A stretch of DNA of 64,000 nt from Sphaerisporangium krabiense (GCF_014200435.1 NZ_JACHBR010000001.1:1674001-1738000); one strand, 5' to 3'. Positions 24,949-33,966 are shown, counted from the first letter of the stretch. Translations and numbers: made by a program. Notes: a model not told the origin generated them from the letters alone.

Positions 24949-25965
24949 TCAGCGCTCCTTCGGTACGGACGTGGCGGGGGAATCGGAGGAGATATCGGAC
25001 ACGGTGAGCAGGGTCTTGCCGAGCACGGCGCGCGCCTCGATGGCGGCGTGGGCGTCGGCGGCCTTCTCCAGCGGGAACGTCTGGCCGATCACGGGCCGCA
25101 GGCGTCCGGCGACGGCCTCCTCCAGCGCCGCCCCGGCCATGGCCGTGATATCGGCGGGCGAGGCGAACAGCTGCCAGCCGGTGATCAGGATGAGGCCGCG
25201 CGCGAACACCTCGGCGACGGTCGCGTGCGTCACCGTCCCGCCCGCCGCGCCGTACACCAGGAAGCGCCCGCGCGGGGGCAGCAGCTCGAACGCGGCGCGC
25301 CCGACGGCCCCGCCCACGCCGTCGAACACGACCTGGACGCCGGCGTCGCCGACGGCCTCGCGCACCCGGCCGTCCCAGCCGTCCTCGGCGTAGTTCACGG
25401 TGACCTCGGCGCCCAGCTCGGCGGCGAGGGCGAGCTTGCCCGCCGAGCCGGCCGCGGCGACCACCCGGGCCCCGGCGTTGACGGCGAGCTGGACGAGCAG
25501 GCTTCCGACCCCGCCGGCCGCCGACTCGACCAGCGCCCACTCGCCGGGCCTGAGCGCCGCCGCCCGGGCGAGGCCCATCGCGGTGCGGCCGTCCGCCAGC
25601 AGGGCGACGGCCTGGGCGAGTTCCAGCCCCGGGGGCACGGGGATCAGGCCGTCCACGCCCGCCGCGACCCGCTCGGCGTAACCGCCCGAGCCGCCGAGCG
25701 AGGTCACCACGCGCGTCCCCACGAGCCCCGGGTCGGCGCCGGGTCCCACGGCCACGACCGTGCCGCCCACCCCGTTGCCCGGGATGATCGGCAGCCGGGG
25801 CAGCGGCACCGGCGCCGACCCCGATCTGACCTGGGTCTCGATGAACGGGATGCCGATCACGGCCACCTCGATCACCACCTGGCCCGCGCCGGGGACCGGC
25901 TCGGGGGCCTCCCCCGGCACGAGCACATCAGGGCCGCCGAACTCCCGCAGCCATACCGCACGCAT
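24949..25965 (-). CDS. Zinc-binding dehydrogenase / quinone oxidoreductase (MDR family)
   Basis: 338-residue medium-chain dehydrogenase/reductase of the quinone oxidoreductase type. GroES-like N-terminal part (MRAVWLREFGGPDVLVPGE), then the NADPH-binding SAAGGVGSLLVQLAVNAGAR and the C-terminal GKTLLTV. No structural-zinc Cys cluster is seen, as in QOR members. It is divergent from the TetR gene; two operator copies lie in the shared 90-bp promoter region. Confidence 0.9.
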   Translation of the reverse strand: MRAVWLREFGGPDVLVPGEAPEPVPGAGQVVIEVAVIGIPFIETQVRSGSAPVPLPRLPIIPGNGVGGTVVAVGPGADPGLVGTRVVTSLGGSGGYAERVAAGVDGLIPVPPGLELAQAVALLADGRTAMGLARAAALRPGEWALVESAAGGVGSLLVQLAVNAGARVVAAAGSAGKLALAAELGAEVTVNYAEDGWDGRVREAVGDAGVQVVFDGVGGAVGRAAFELLPPRGRFLVYGAAGGTVTHATVAEVFARGLILITGWQLFASPADITAMAGAALEEAVAGRLRPVIGQTFPLEKAADAHAAIEARAVLGKTLLTVSDISSDSPATSVPKER

Positions 25966-25993
25966 GACCGCTCCTCTCCACGAGATCCTCTAT

Positions 25994-26037
25994 CGGAGTG
26001 AATCGCTCCGACTAACATAACGGAGCAATTCACTCCG
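25994..26037. promoter_or_regulatory. Twin TetR-type operators
   Basis: CGGAGTGAATCGCTCCG at 25994-26010, and the inverse copy CGGAGCAATTCACTCCG at 26021-26037. The two are identical but for one base when one is reverse-complemented. Each is a 17-bp palindrome with CGGAG/CTCCG arms, and their centres are 27 bp apart. They sit in the divergent promoter between the dehydrogenase and TetR genes. Confidence 0.8.
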
Positions 26038-26043
26038 TTCGCA

Positions 26044-26049
26044 TATAAT
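26044..26049 (+). promoter_or_regulatory. -10 box for leaderless TetR transcript
   Basis: TATAAT sits 6 nt before the GTG start at 26056, which has no ribosome site. Transcription should begin at or next to the start codon. The right operator ends just upstream of it and would occlude the promoter. Confidence 0.6.
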
Positions 26050-26055
26050 TCCCGG

Positions 26056-26718
26056 GTGAGCGCGACGAGACAGCCGGCCGGGGAGCCGCCCCGGCGGCGG
26101 GGCCGTCAGGCCGAGGCGGAGCGCAACGACCGCCTCGTGCTGGAGGCCGCGCGCACCGTCTTCGCCGAGCAGGGCGCGGGCGCCCCCATGGCCGCGCTCG
26201 CCGAGGAGGCCGGCGTCGGCATCGCCACCTTCTACCGCAGGTACGGCAGCAAGGAGGAGCTGCTCCAGCGGCTGTGCCTGCTGTCCATGCGCGAGTCGAT
26301 CGCCGCCGCGCGTGAGGCGCTCGCCGGCGACGGCGATGGATGGTCGGTCATCGCCCACTACGTCCGCAGATGCGTCGCCGCCCGGGTCGGCGCGCTCGCC
26401 CCCGCCGCCGGCACGATCGCCGTCACCGACGAGATGACGGCCGCCGCCGAGCTCGGCCGCGAGCTGATCGAGGAGCTCGCCGCGCGGGGCCGCGCGGACG
26501 GCAGCGTGCGCGGCGACCTGGTCCCGCTGGACGTCTCCTATCTGGTCGAGCACCTCAGCCGGATCCCCCGCCGCGCCCCCGAGCAGGTCGGCGTCTGCCA
26601 GCGTCTGCTCGCCATCGCCCTCGACGGACTGCGCGCCCCCGCCCGGGTTTCCGACCTGCCCGGAACCCCTCCGACCTGGGAGAACTACGGCGCCCGCTGG
26701 TACGGCGGCGAGGACTGA
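26056..26718 (+). CDS. TetR/AcrR-family repressor
   Basis: 220-residue regulator. The N-terminal TetR helix-turn-helix covers RLVLEAARTVFAEQG to GVGIATFYRRYGSKEELLQR (residues about 28-75); the C-terminal half is a ligand-binding helical domain. Flanked by twin operators, it most likely represses itself and the divergent dehydrogenase/LLM oxidoreductase pair. The inducer is unknown and is perhaps an electrophile or quinone handled by those enzymes. Confidence 0.92.
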   Translation: MSATRQPAGEPPRRRGRQAEAERNDRLVLEAARTVFAEQGAGAPMAALAEEAGVGIATFYRRYGSKEELLQRLCLLSMRESIAAAREALAGDGDGWSVIAHYVRRCVAARVGALAPAAGTIAVTDEMTAAAELGRELIEELAARGRADGSVRGDLVPLDVSYLVEHLSRIPRRAPEQVGVCQRLLAIALDGLRAPARVSDLPGTPPTWENYGARWYGGED

Positions 26719-26837
26719 CGGCCCCCGCCGATCACCCCGGCGTTATGGCACACCGGTATGACCATCGCCATTGATCGATCTGACTCGCCTTGTCATGCTC
26801 TGTATGACCCCAAACGATCAGCTGAGGGAAGCGCATC

Positions 26838-28436
26838 ATGAAGCCTAAGTACGGGCTGAGCGCGCTCGTGGCACTCGCGTTGCTCGGCATGATGACTCCA
26901 ACGCAGGCGGCGTCCCGCTCCGCCCCCGCCTGCGCCCCCGGCACAACGGTCGCCACCGACACCGGACAGGTGTGCGGGACGACCGGCGACGGCGTCCGCT
27001 CCTGGCTCGGCGTCCCCTACGCGGAACCCCCCGTGGGGGACCTGCGCTGGACGCCCGCCAAACGGCACGCGCCGTGGACCGACGTCCTGCAGGCCACCGA
27101 GCGCGGCAGCGCCTGTCCCCAGGCGGGCGTGCTCGGCACCCCCTCGGAGAACGAGGACTGCCTCAAGCTCACCATCGTCACCCCGGCCGACACCGGCGCG
27201 GGAGGGCTCCCCGTCATGGTCGAGTTCCACGGCGGCGGCTTCCGCTTCGGCGCGCCCGGCCCCGGCGCCTACCTGGCCCAGGCCGGGAACGTCGTGCACG
27301 TCGGCGTCGACTACCGGCTCGGCATCTTCGGATTCCTGTCGCACAAGGCGCTCGGCCCGCACGCGGGCAACTACGCGCTGAGCGACCAGCAGGAGGCCCT
27401 GCGCTGGGTGCGCCGCAACATCGCGCGCTTCGGCGGCGACCCGCGCAACGTCACGATCTTCGGAGCGAGCGCCGGCGGATCGAGCGTCTGCGCGCACACC
27501 GCCTCGCCCCTGGCCGCCGGACTGTTCCAGAAGGGCATCGTGCAGAGCGGCGAGTACAACTCGCTGCGCGGCGGCGACACGACCTGGCAGATCCAGGACT
27601 GCAAGTCCGCCCTGCCCACGCAGGCCGAGGCCCAGGCGCAGGGCGCGCGCTTCGCCACCGCCCTGAAGTGCGAGCAGAGCGCCGACGTGGCCGCCTGCCT
27701 GCGCGCGCTGCCCGTCAAGACGCTGCTCGACCAGTCCTCCGACGGCCTCGCCCCCGACCGCGGGACGCTCGCGCCCATCGTGGACGGCAGGATCCTGACC
27801 ATGTCCCCCGCGGAGGCGTTCGTGAAGGGGAAGGTCAACAGGGTCGCGCTGATGCACGGGGTGGGACGGGACGAGGTGCAGCTCGCGCCCGCCACGACCC
27901 CCGAGCAGTACGAGGCGCTGGTGAAGCAGCAGTACGGATCCCTCGCGCCCGAGGTGTTCGCCCGCTACCCGTTGAACAGGTACCCCGAGCCCGCGCCGTT
28001 CATCGCCTACCGGACGATCGTCGCGGACAGCAACTCGGTCTGCCCCGCGCTGCTCAACGACGAGCGGCTGTCGCGCTGGATCCCGGTGTTCGCGTTCCAG
28101 GTGGACAACGCCGACGCCCCGCCGCTGTTCTTCCTCGACCAGACCAAGCCCAACGGCGCGTACCACGTCAGCGAGGTGCCGTTCCTGTACGGCCCGCCCC
28201 GCTCCGACGTCAGCGCCAACCAGCGCACCTTCGGCACCCAGATCGTCGCGCAGTGGACGGGTTTCGCCCGCACCGGCAACCCGACCGTGGACGGCACCCC
28301 ACTGTGGCCCCGGTACACCCACGGGGACCCGGCCGTCATGTCACTGGTACCCGCCGGTGACAGCGTGGCCACGCGCGAGATCGCCAGGCAGCACAACTGC
28401 GCGTTCTGGAACAAGCACGCGCCCTACGTCGACTAG
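26838..28436 (+). CDS. Secreted type-B carboxylesterase
   Basis: 532-residue alpha/beta hydrolase. The Sec signal peptide MKPKYGLSALVALALLGMMT is cut near residue 25. Oxyanion-hole FHGGGFRFG; nucleophile elbow GASAGG (the family usually has GESAGG); acid in GVGRDEVQL; His in AYHVSEVPFLYG. Cys pairs suggest disulphides, as in fungal and animal homologues. The ribosome site GAGGGAAG lies before ATG 26838. The quinoprotein gene follows after 8 nt, so both are probably one secreted catabolic unit. Confidence 0.88.
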   Translation: MKPKYGLSALVALALLGMMTPTQAASRSAPACAPGTTVATDTGQVCGTTGDGVRSWLGVPYAEPPVGDLRWTPAKRHAPWTDVLQATERGSACPQAGVLGTPSENEDCLKLTIVTPADTGAGGLPVMVEFHGGGFRFGAPGPGAYLAQAGNVVHVGVDYRLGIFGFLSHKALGPHAGNYALSDQQEALRWVRRNIARFGGDPRNVTIFGASAGGSSVCAHTASPLAAGLFQKGIVQSGEYNSLRGGDTTWQIQDCKSALPTQAEAQAQGARFATALKCEQSADVAACLRALPVKTLLDQSSDGLAPDRGTLAPIVDGRILTMSPAEAFVKGKVNRVALMHGVGRDEVQLAPATTPEQYEALVKQQYGSLAPEVFARYPLNRYPEPAPFIAYRTIVADSNSVCPALLNDERLSRWIPVFAFQVDNADAPPLFFLDQTKPNGAYHVSEVPFLYGPPRSDVSANQRTFGTQIVAQWTGFARTGNPTVDGTPLWPRYTHGDPAVMSLVPAGDSVATREIARQHNCAFWNKHAPYVD

Positions 28437-28444
28437 GAGGGGAC

Positions 28445-30076
28445 ATGAACCGCAGACGGCTCTCCCGCGCGGGAGTGGCGCTCGTCGCGCTCTGTCTCGC
28501 CGTGTTAACCGCACCGTCCGCGACCGGATCGGTGACGGCCGCCGCGCCGCCGTCCGACACGCCGTCCGAGTTCGGGCACGGCGGCCGGGGCGACTGGCCG
28601 ATGTGGCAGAAGGACCCGCGCGGCCTGCGCCACAACCCCGACGAGCGCAAGATCACCCCGCAGAACGTGAGCGGCCTCGAACTGAAGTGGGCGTTCGCCT
28701 ACCCAAAGGCGGCAGGCTTCCCCCGCAGCCAGCCCGCCGTCGTCGGCGACACCGTGTACCTCGGCTCGCCCGACGGCAAGCTGTACGCCCGCGACGCCGC
28801 CACCGGCGCGGCCAAGTGGGAGTTCGACCTGACCACCGTCGGCGAGGGCCGCACCTCGGTGCAGGACGGCCCGGCCGTGGCCAGGGGCAAGGTGTACTTC
28901 GGCGACACCCGCGGCTACTTCTACGCCGTCGACCAGCGCACCGGCAAGCTGGCCTGGTCGCAGCGCCTCGACGACACCATCACGGCCATCGTGACCAGCT
29001 CCCCGCTGGTCTACGGCGACCGGGTGTACGTCGGGGTGTCCAGCGGTGAGAACATCCTCGGCAAGGAGCACGCCTGCTGCACCTTCCGCGGCCACCTCAA
29101 CGCCCTGGACGCCGACACCGGCAAGCAGATCTGGCGCTTCTACACCACGCCCAAGCCCGAGCAGGACGGCACGTGGCCGAACGGCCAGCCGAAGTACGGG
29201 CCGTCCGGGGCCGGGGTGTGGAGCTCGCCCGCCATCGACCCGGTCACCCGCACCGTCTACGTCGGCACCGGCCAGAACTACACCGGCAGCGCCGGGCACT
29301 ACGACTCGGTGCTCGCCATCAACGCCGACACCGGCCGTCCCCGCTGGACGCGCAGGATGACCGACGTGGACACCTGGCGCATCGAGTGCTCGCTGCCCAC
29401 GCCCGAGGACCGCCAGTACTGCCCGAACTTCCCCGACGGCACCGCGCTGGACTTCGACCTCGGCGCCTCGCCGAACATCATCAGGGCCCACGGCCGCACG
29501 CTGATCGGCATCGGCCAGAAGGCCGGCGTCTTCCACGTCCTCGACGCCCGCACCGGCAAGATCGTCTGGCAGCGGCAGCTCTCCACGCCGATGCCCGGCG
29601 GCGGCCTGTCCGGCGTGCAGTGGGGCACCAGCTTCGACGGCGAGCGGCTGTACGTCTCCACGTACATGGCCAACCCCGGCACCCTGTTCGCGCTGGACCC
29701 GCTGACCGGCCACCTGCTGTGGCAGACCCCGAACCCGTCCGACGGCTGCACCACCGGCGGCGCGGCGCAGTTCCCGAACGTCTGCCGCCTCGGCCACGGC
29801 CCGGCCGTGAGCACCACGCCCGGCCTGGTCTGGCTCGGCAGCATGGACGGCAAGCTGCGCGCCTACTCCGCGCGCTCCGGCGAGGTGCTGTGGGCGTACG
29901 ACACCATCCAGGAGGTCCAGGGTGTGAACGGACTGCCCGGACGCGGTGGCGCGGTGTCGGGCGGCGGCGGCGCCGTGGTCTCGCACGGCATGGTGTACGT
30001 CCAGTCCGGCTACTTCTTCACCCCCTACCCGAACCCGAACGGCTCGGTCTTCCTCGCCTTCGGCCTGAAGTCCTGA
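28445..30076 (+). CDS. Secreted PQQ-type beta-propeller dehydrogenase
   Basis: 543-residue exported protein: signal peptide near residues 1-31, then repeated propeller blades with the Trp-docking pattern, such as DGKLYARDAATGAAKWEFDL and LDARTGKIVWQRQL. The opening DWPMWQKDPRGLRHNPDE followed by NVSGLELKW resembles polyvinyl-alcohol and related quinoprotein dehydrogenases. No cytochrome c motif (CxxCH) was seen, so a separate electron acceptor would be needed. It is preceded by AGGAGGGG and is in an operon with the carboxylesterase; an esterase plus alcohol dehydrogenase could act in sequence on an ester or polymer. Confidence 0.82.
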   Translation: MNRRRLSRAGVALVALCLAVLTAPSATGSVTAAAPPSDTPSEFGHGGRGDWPMWQKDPRGLRHNPDERKITPQNVSGLELKWAFAYPKAAGFPRSQPAVVGDTVYLGSPDGKLYARDAATGAAKWEFDLTTVGEGRTSVQDGPAVARGKVYFGDTRGYFYAVDQRTGKLAWSQRLDDTITAIVTSSPLVYGDRVYVGVSSGENILGKEHACCTFRGHLNALDADTGKQIWRFYTTPKPEQDGTWPNGQPKYGPSGAGVWSSPAIDPVTRTVYVGTGQNYTGSAGHYDSVLAINADTGRPRWTRRMTDVDTWRIECSLPTPEDRQYCPNFPDGTALDFDLGASPNIIRAHGRTLIGIGQKAGVFHVLDARTGKIVWQRQLSTPMPGGGLSGVQWGTSFDGERLYVSTYMANPGTLFALDPLTGHLLWQTPNPSDGCTTGGAAQFPNVCRLGHGPAVSTTPGLVWLGSMDGKLRAYSARSGEVLWAYDTIQEVQGVNGLPGRGGAVSGGGGAVVSHGMVYVQSGYFFTPYPNPNGSVFLAFGLKS

Positions 30077-30125
30077 GGCGTCGAGGTTCTGCAGCCCTGA
30101 GGTCCTGAGTTCCGTGGTACCCCGC

Positions 30126-30169
30126 GGGCCGGGCGCGCCGTGACCGTCGTCACCGGGTGCGCCCGGCCC
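30126..30169. terminator. Hairpin between convergent quinoprotein and MFS genes
   Basis: GGGCCGGGCGC at 30126-30136 pairs perfectly with GCGCCCGGCCC at 30159-30169. The right arm lies in the last codons of the convergent MFS gene. Likely terminator for the quinoprotein operon. Confidence 0.5.
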
Positions 30170-31379
30170 AGCGCGCGAGCGCGGGCACGGGCAGCGCGCA
30201 GGCCACGAAGACGGCCGCCACCAGCAGCCACCCGCCCGCCGCGAACGTCGTCAGCGCCAGCGTGAACACGGCGGGCGCGAACATCTGCACCGTCGCCGTG
30301 GCCGCCTCCGACGCCCCCTGGTAGGCGCCCCGCGCGTCCTCGCGCATCAGGGCCACCGACAGGCCCCAGCTCCCGCCGACGTAGCCCAGCTCACCGGCCA
30401 GGTGGAACAGCGCCGCCGCCATCACCACCGCGATCCCCCACACGCCCGCCGCTCCGCCTGTGGTGGCGAGCAGGACGCAGCTCACGGCGAGGAGGACGCC
30501 CGCCCAGACGACGGTGCGCGCCGCGCGGGCGACCGTCCCGGTGAACCGGGTCACGAAGATCTGCAGCGCGGCGATCCCCGCCGAGCCGGCGAACACCGCC
30601 ACGCCGCTCAGCCACAGCGGCAGCCGGGTGGATCCGGCGATCCACAGCGGCAGCCCGGTCGAGACCATGGCCCAGCACAGCGACAGCAGCGACGTCACGC
30701 CCATGACGACCAGGTAGGGACGGTCGCGCAGCACCAGCCCCGCCCCTGGCCGGCCCTCGCGCGCCGGGCGCGCGGGCGTGGCGGGGACCGCGAGCGTCAG
30801 CGCGGCCAGCAGCGCGAAGCTCGCGGCGTTCGCCACGACGGCCACGGCGTAGGCCGAGGCGTCGTCGGCCGCCAGCACCGCCGAGCCGGCCGCGGCGCCG
30901 AGCGCGTACCCCACGTGCTGGGCGACGCGCTGCCGTGCCAGCGCCGCGACGCGCGCCTCGGTCCCGGGCACCAGCGCGGCGACCAGCGCGGTGCGCACGG
31001 CGGTCGCGCCGTTGGCGGGGGCCACGAACACGGCGGTGACCAGCACGAACGTCCACGTGTCCGCGGGAAGCGCGTAACAGGCCATCGCCACGCCGCGCAC
31101 GACCGTGACCGACACCAGGACCAGGCGGGCGTCGAACCGGTCGGCCAGGGCGCCGAGCGGGATCGCCGTGGCGAGGCCGAGCCCGCCCGCGACGGCCATG
31201 GCCAGGCCGACCGTGACGGGCGGCATGTGCAGGACGCGGGTGAAGTAGAGCGCCCAGATGGTGAACCACAGCCCGTCCCCGAGCGCGGAGACGCCCCGCC
31301 CCCACAGCAGGCGTCGCAGCCCCGCCGCCGCGCGCACCTCGTCCCGGCGCTCGTACCCCCGGCTCGGCGCTACGACCAT
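30150..31379 (-). CDS. MFS transporter (12-TM, drug-efflux type)
   Basis: 409-residue polytopic permease. It starts MVVAPSRGYERRDEV, then GRGVSALGDGLWFTIWALYF, and has the loop motif GALADRFDARLVLV between segments 2 and 3, typical of MFS antiporters. The frame is open far upstream, but ATG 31379 has an AAAGGTGG ribosome site and is the natural start. It is divergent from an ArsR-type regulator with dyads between them, so a regulated exporter is likely; the substrate is unknown. Confidence 0.9.
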   Translation of the reverse strand: MVVAPSRGYERRDEVRAAAGLRRLLWGRGVSALGDGLWFTIWALYFTRVLHMPPVTVGLAMAVAGGLGLATAIPLGALADRFDARLVLVSVTVVRGVAMACYALPADTWTFVLVTAVFVAPANGATAVRTALVAALVPGTEARVAALARQRVAQHVGYALGAAAGSAVLAADDASAYAVAVVANAASFALLAALTLAVPATPARPAREGRPGAGLVLRDRPYLVVMGVTSLLSLCWAMVSTGLPLWIAGSTRLPLWLSGVAVFAGSAGIAALQIFVTRFTGTVARAARTVVWAGVLLAVSCVLLATTGGAAGVWGIAVVMAAALFHLAGELGYVGGSWGLSVALMREDARGAYQGASEAATATVQMFAPAVFTLALTTFAAGGWLLVAAVFVACALPVPALARWAGRTR

Positions 31380-31387
31380 GACACATC

Positions 31388-31413
31388 CACCTTTCAGGAT
31401 TACCTTAAAGGTG
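31388..31413. promoter_or_regulatory. Operator-like dyad between MFS and ArsR genes
   Basis: CACCTTT at 31388-31394 and AAAGGTG at 31407-31413 form an inverted repeat with a 12-nt spacer. Inside it is the palindrome ACCTTAAAGGT (31402-31412). A related block with TTCAGGATT recurs at 31451-31459 near the likely ArsR promoter. Probable binding sites of the adjacent ArsR-type regulator. Confidence 0.6.
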
Positions 31414-31500
31414 AAAGTAACCGCCGACCTGTCCGTCAAACACCCATCCTTCAGGATTCCGTGAAACTTGCTAGGCTCCGAAGGGGAGAGGGGGTGCGCG

Positions 31501-32217
31501 ATGACCGGATGGGTCGACTCACGCGAGCCCGTCCTCGCGTCCGTCCTCGCGCTGACCCGCGAACTGGCCGACCCCGTGCGGCTCACCGCACTCCAGCTCC
31601 TGTCCGCCGAAGGGCCCCACACCCTCACCCAGCTCGCCGACGCGCTCGGCGTGTCCGCGCCGCGCCTCGGCAACCATCTCGCGCGGCTGCGGGAGAGCGG
31701 GCTGGTCACGGTCACGCGCACCGGCAGGCACGCCGTCTACCAGGTCGCCTCCCCCGGCGTCGCCGACGTGCTCGCCGCCCTGGCCAGGTACGCGCACGCC
31801 GACCTCGCCGCGACCCCCGGGTGGCGGGCGACCGCGCGCGACCTCGCCCACACCTGCTACGACCACGCGGCCGGGCTGCTCGGCGTCACCCTGTTCGCCA
31901 CGCTCGTCGAGCGGGGCGCCCTGCTGCCGCCCGACGGCCGCGAGAGCGCGCTCGCCCTCGGACGCGATCCGTCCCCGTTCGCCGCGCTGGGCGTGGACCT
32001 GGACGCGGTGCGCCCCGGGCGCCGCAAGCTCGCCACCGCCTGCCTGGACCGCACCCACCGCCTGCCCCACCTCGGCGGCGTCCTCGGCAAGGCCGTGCTC
32101 GACGCGTTCGTCGCGCGCGGGCTCGTGACACCGGCGGAGGGCACGCGCGAGCTCGCCGTCACCCCGCGCGGCGCGGCCGAACTGCCGTCCCTGCTGCCCG
32201 GTTTCACCGCGCCGTGA
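31501..32217 (+). CDS. ArsR-type winged-helix regulator
   Basis: 238-residue regulator. Winged helix: LADPVRLTALQLLSAEGPHT then LTQLADALGVSAPRLGNHLA, residues about 19-85. The C-terminal half includes CLDRTHRLPHLGGVLGKAVL, common in long actinobacterial ArsR proteins, and has no obvious metal-binding Cys cluster. ATG 31501 has a GGGGAGAGGGGG ribosome site. It probably represses the divergent MFS exporter. Confidence 0.88.
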   Translation: MTGWVDSREPVLASVLALTRELADPVRLTALQLLSAEGPHTLTQLADALGVSAPRLGNHLARLRESGLVTVTRTGRHAVYQVASPGVADVLAALARYAHADLAATPGWRATARDLAHTCYDHAAGLLGVTLFATLVERGALLPPDGRESALALGRDPSPFAALGVDLDAVRPGRRKLATACLDRTHRLPHLGGVLGKAVLDAFVARGLVTPAEGTRELAVTPRGAAELPSLLPGFTAP

Positions 32218-32348
32218 CGCCGCGGGACCCCCATCCGGTTATCCGTCTTTCACCGCATAACCGCCCATAACTCTATTTCCGGTTTTCATCCCGGCGTCCG
32301 GGCCCGCGAACCGCGCGGAAGTCAGGTAAACATGACCGGTGCCGGTCT

Positions 32349-32843
32349 ATGTTGGCCGTTCAGGAATTCCGTACGGTCGAGGAGATGAGGAAAGTCAGGG
32401 TCAGAGAGTATGTCCGCCGGTTGAGCAATGGCCGGCTGGTCACCGTCAGAGCCCATATACGCCGGTTGCCCACCCGCACCGTCATCACCGCGGGTGCGGT
32501 TCTCACGGCGCTCGCCATAGTCGTGCTCGTCGTCTCCGCGCTGCTGCCCGACTCCACGCCCGAGCCGTCCGACGTGGCCGCGCGTTCCCAGACCACCGCC
32601 GCGCCCGCCCCGGTGACCCGCGCCTACCTGGCCGCCGAGCTGCGGCGCCTGCGCGAGGGCGCCGGGCTGTCCGCCGCCAACGCCGGACGGCGCGCGGGCA
32701 TCGACGAGCAACGGGTGACCCGCATCGAGAGCGGCGGCGTCCGCCCCACCGCCCGCGACGTCTCCGCGCTGTGCGAGGCGTACGAGCTGTCCCCCGAGGA
32801 ACGCAACCGGCTGATGTTCGTGCAGTACCAGCTCGACCGGTGA
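32349..32843 (+). CDS. Membrane-anchored XRE helix-turn-helix protein
   Basis: 164-residue protein of unusual order: a basic N-terminus, one transmembrane segment (TVITAGAVLTALAIVVLVVS, about residues 44-63), a Pro/Thr linker, then a C-terminal XRE domain (LREGAGLSAANAGRRAGIDE, QRVTRIESGGVRPTARDV). It ends right after the HTH. ATG 32385 is an alternative start, with GAGGAG touching it. Whether the HTH lies inside the cell depends on topology; a positively charged N-terminus would by itself place the HTH outside unless the protein is inverted. The function is not known. Confidence 0.7.
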   Translation: MLAVQEFRTVEEMRKVRVREYVRRLSNGRLVTVRAHIRRLPTRTVITAGAVLTALAIVVLVVSALLPDSTPEPSDVAARSQTTAAPAPVTRAYLAAELRRLREGAGLSAANAGRRAGIDEQRVTRIESGGVRPTARDVSALCEAYELSPEERNRLMFVQYQLDR

Positions 32844-33171
32844 TCTTCGCTGGACGGGAGATGCCGCCGCGGCACTCCCGGGACGGCGGGGGCGCAGGGG
32901 CGACGGCCGACCGGCGGGCGCGGCGCGCGTCCGCCGGTTTCGCGTTTTAGTGTGGCTGGAGTAGGCCGGATTCTGCCCATAAAGTGGTGAACCCACCTCG
33001 ACGCCAGGAGAAAGCATCTAGGGTTTCCGAGTTCGGCACCCGCGCCCCGGGCCGGCCCTCCGACTCGTCGGTGGTGGACCGGCAGCCGACCGTGATCGTG
33101 ACGGTTTGCGCAATCTCCGGACATACAGCCTGACATATCAATATTCCACCCGGATTCTGGAGAGGGTAACC
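32844..33171. other. Intergenic region without a supported gene
   Basis: 328 bp between the HTH membrane protein and the DUF1707 gene. Short open frames here have no family resemblance or ribosome site. The last part is relatively AT-rich (around 33110-33160) and may hold the DUF1707 promoter, but no clear -10/-35 pair is claimed. Confidence 0.5.
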
Positions 33172-33966
33172 ATGGTGCACGGCAACCCGAACCTTCGCGC
33201 CGACGACGCCGACCGTGACCAGGTCACCGCCCTCCTCAGCGAGGCGTACGGAACCGGCCGGCTCACCCGCGCCGAACTGGACGACCGCCTCGAACGCACC
33301 CAGACCGCCCGCTACCGCGGCGACCTCCAGGACCTGGTCAGAGACCTCCAGGCCACCCCTTACCCGCCGTCCCACCCCCAGACCCAGCACACCCCCTGGC
33401 AACAGACCCCGCAGATGCCGGACCTCCACTCCCAGGGCTCCTACTCGCCGGGCCCGTACCCGCCGGGCTCCTATTCGCCAGGCCCGCACGCTCAGGGGCC
33501 GTACTCATCCGGGGCGTACGCACAGACGCCGTACGCACAAGGACCGTACGGCCAGAGCGCGACCCCCCAGGGGCTGTACTCCCAGGGGCCCTACTCGCAG
33601 GGGCCGCTCTCCCCGCAGGGGTCCCACCTGCCGCCCGGGAGCGGTCCCGGCCACCAAGGCGACCCCGGCTACCAGGGCGAGTCCCTCCCGCCGCACCAGT
33701 TGCAGCAGATCCTGGACCAGCAGATCACCCACCGCCTCGCCATGGGCTGGCGCCTGGAGAGCCGCCACGGCTGGCAGGCCGTGCTGACCTACGGCGAGCC
33801 GCTGAATCCCGGAGTCCACATCGCCCACGCCGCGATCACCCTTCTGACGTGCCTCGTCTGGGCCATCGTCTGGGCCATCCACGCCAGCAGATCCGGCATC
33901 CAACGCCGCGAACTGATCTCCATAGACGCCCACGGCAACATCCACGTCCAGCCGCTCCCCAAGTGA
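33172..33966 (+). CDS. DUF1707 protein with Tyr/Pro/Gly-rich linker and C-terminal membrane segment
   Basis: 264-residue protein. The N-terminal DUF1707 domain includes NLRADDADRDQVTALLSEAY then GRLTRAELDDRLERTQTAR. Next is an approximately 100-residue low-complexity linker of repeated SPGPY, AQGPY and SQGPY units. The C-terminus has a short conserved part with a hydrophobic segment (AAITLLTCLVWAIVWAIHA) and a basic tail. DUF1707 is an actinobacterial domain of unknown function often joined to membrane segments. ATG 33172 has a GGAGAGGG ribosome site. The linker is of a composition prone to phase separation or cell-wall passage; that is speculation. Confidence 0.85.
   Translation: MVHGNPNLRADDADRDQVTALLSEAYGTGRLTRAELDDRLERTQTARYRGDLQDLVRDLQATPYPPSHPQTQHTPWQQTPQMPDLHSQGSYSPGPYPPGSYSPGPHAQGPYSSGAYAQTPYAQGPYGQSATPQGLYSQGPYSQGPLSPQGSHLPPGSGPGHQGDPGYQGESLPPHQLQQILDQQITHRLAMGWRLESRHGWQAVLTYGEPLNPGVHIAHAAITLLTCLVWAIVWAIHASRSGIQRRELISIDAHGNIHVQPLPK

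Noticed and set aside
24020..25540. 506-codon minus-strand open frame
   Set aside because: It overlaps two genuine oxidoreductase genes in a different frame and has Arg-rich low-complexity composition.
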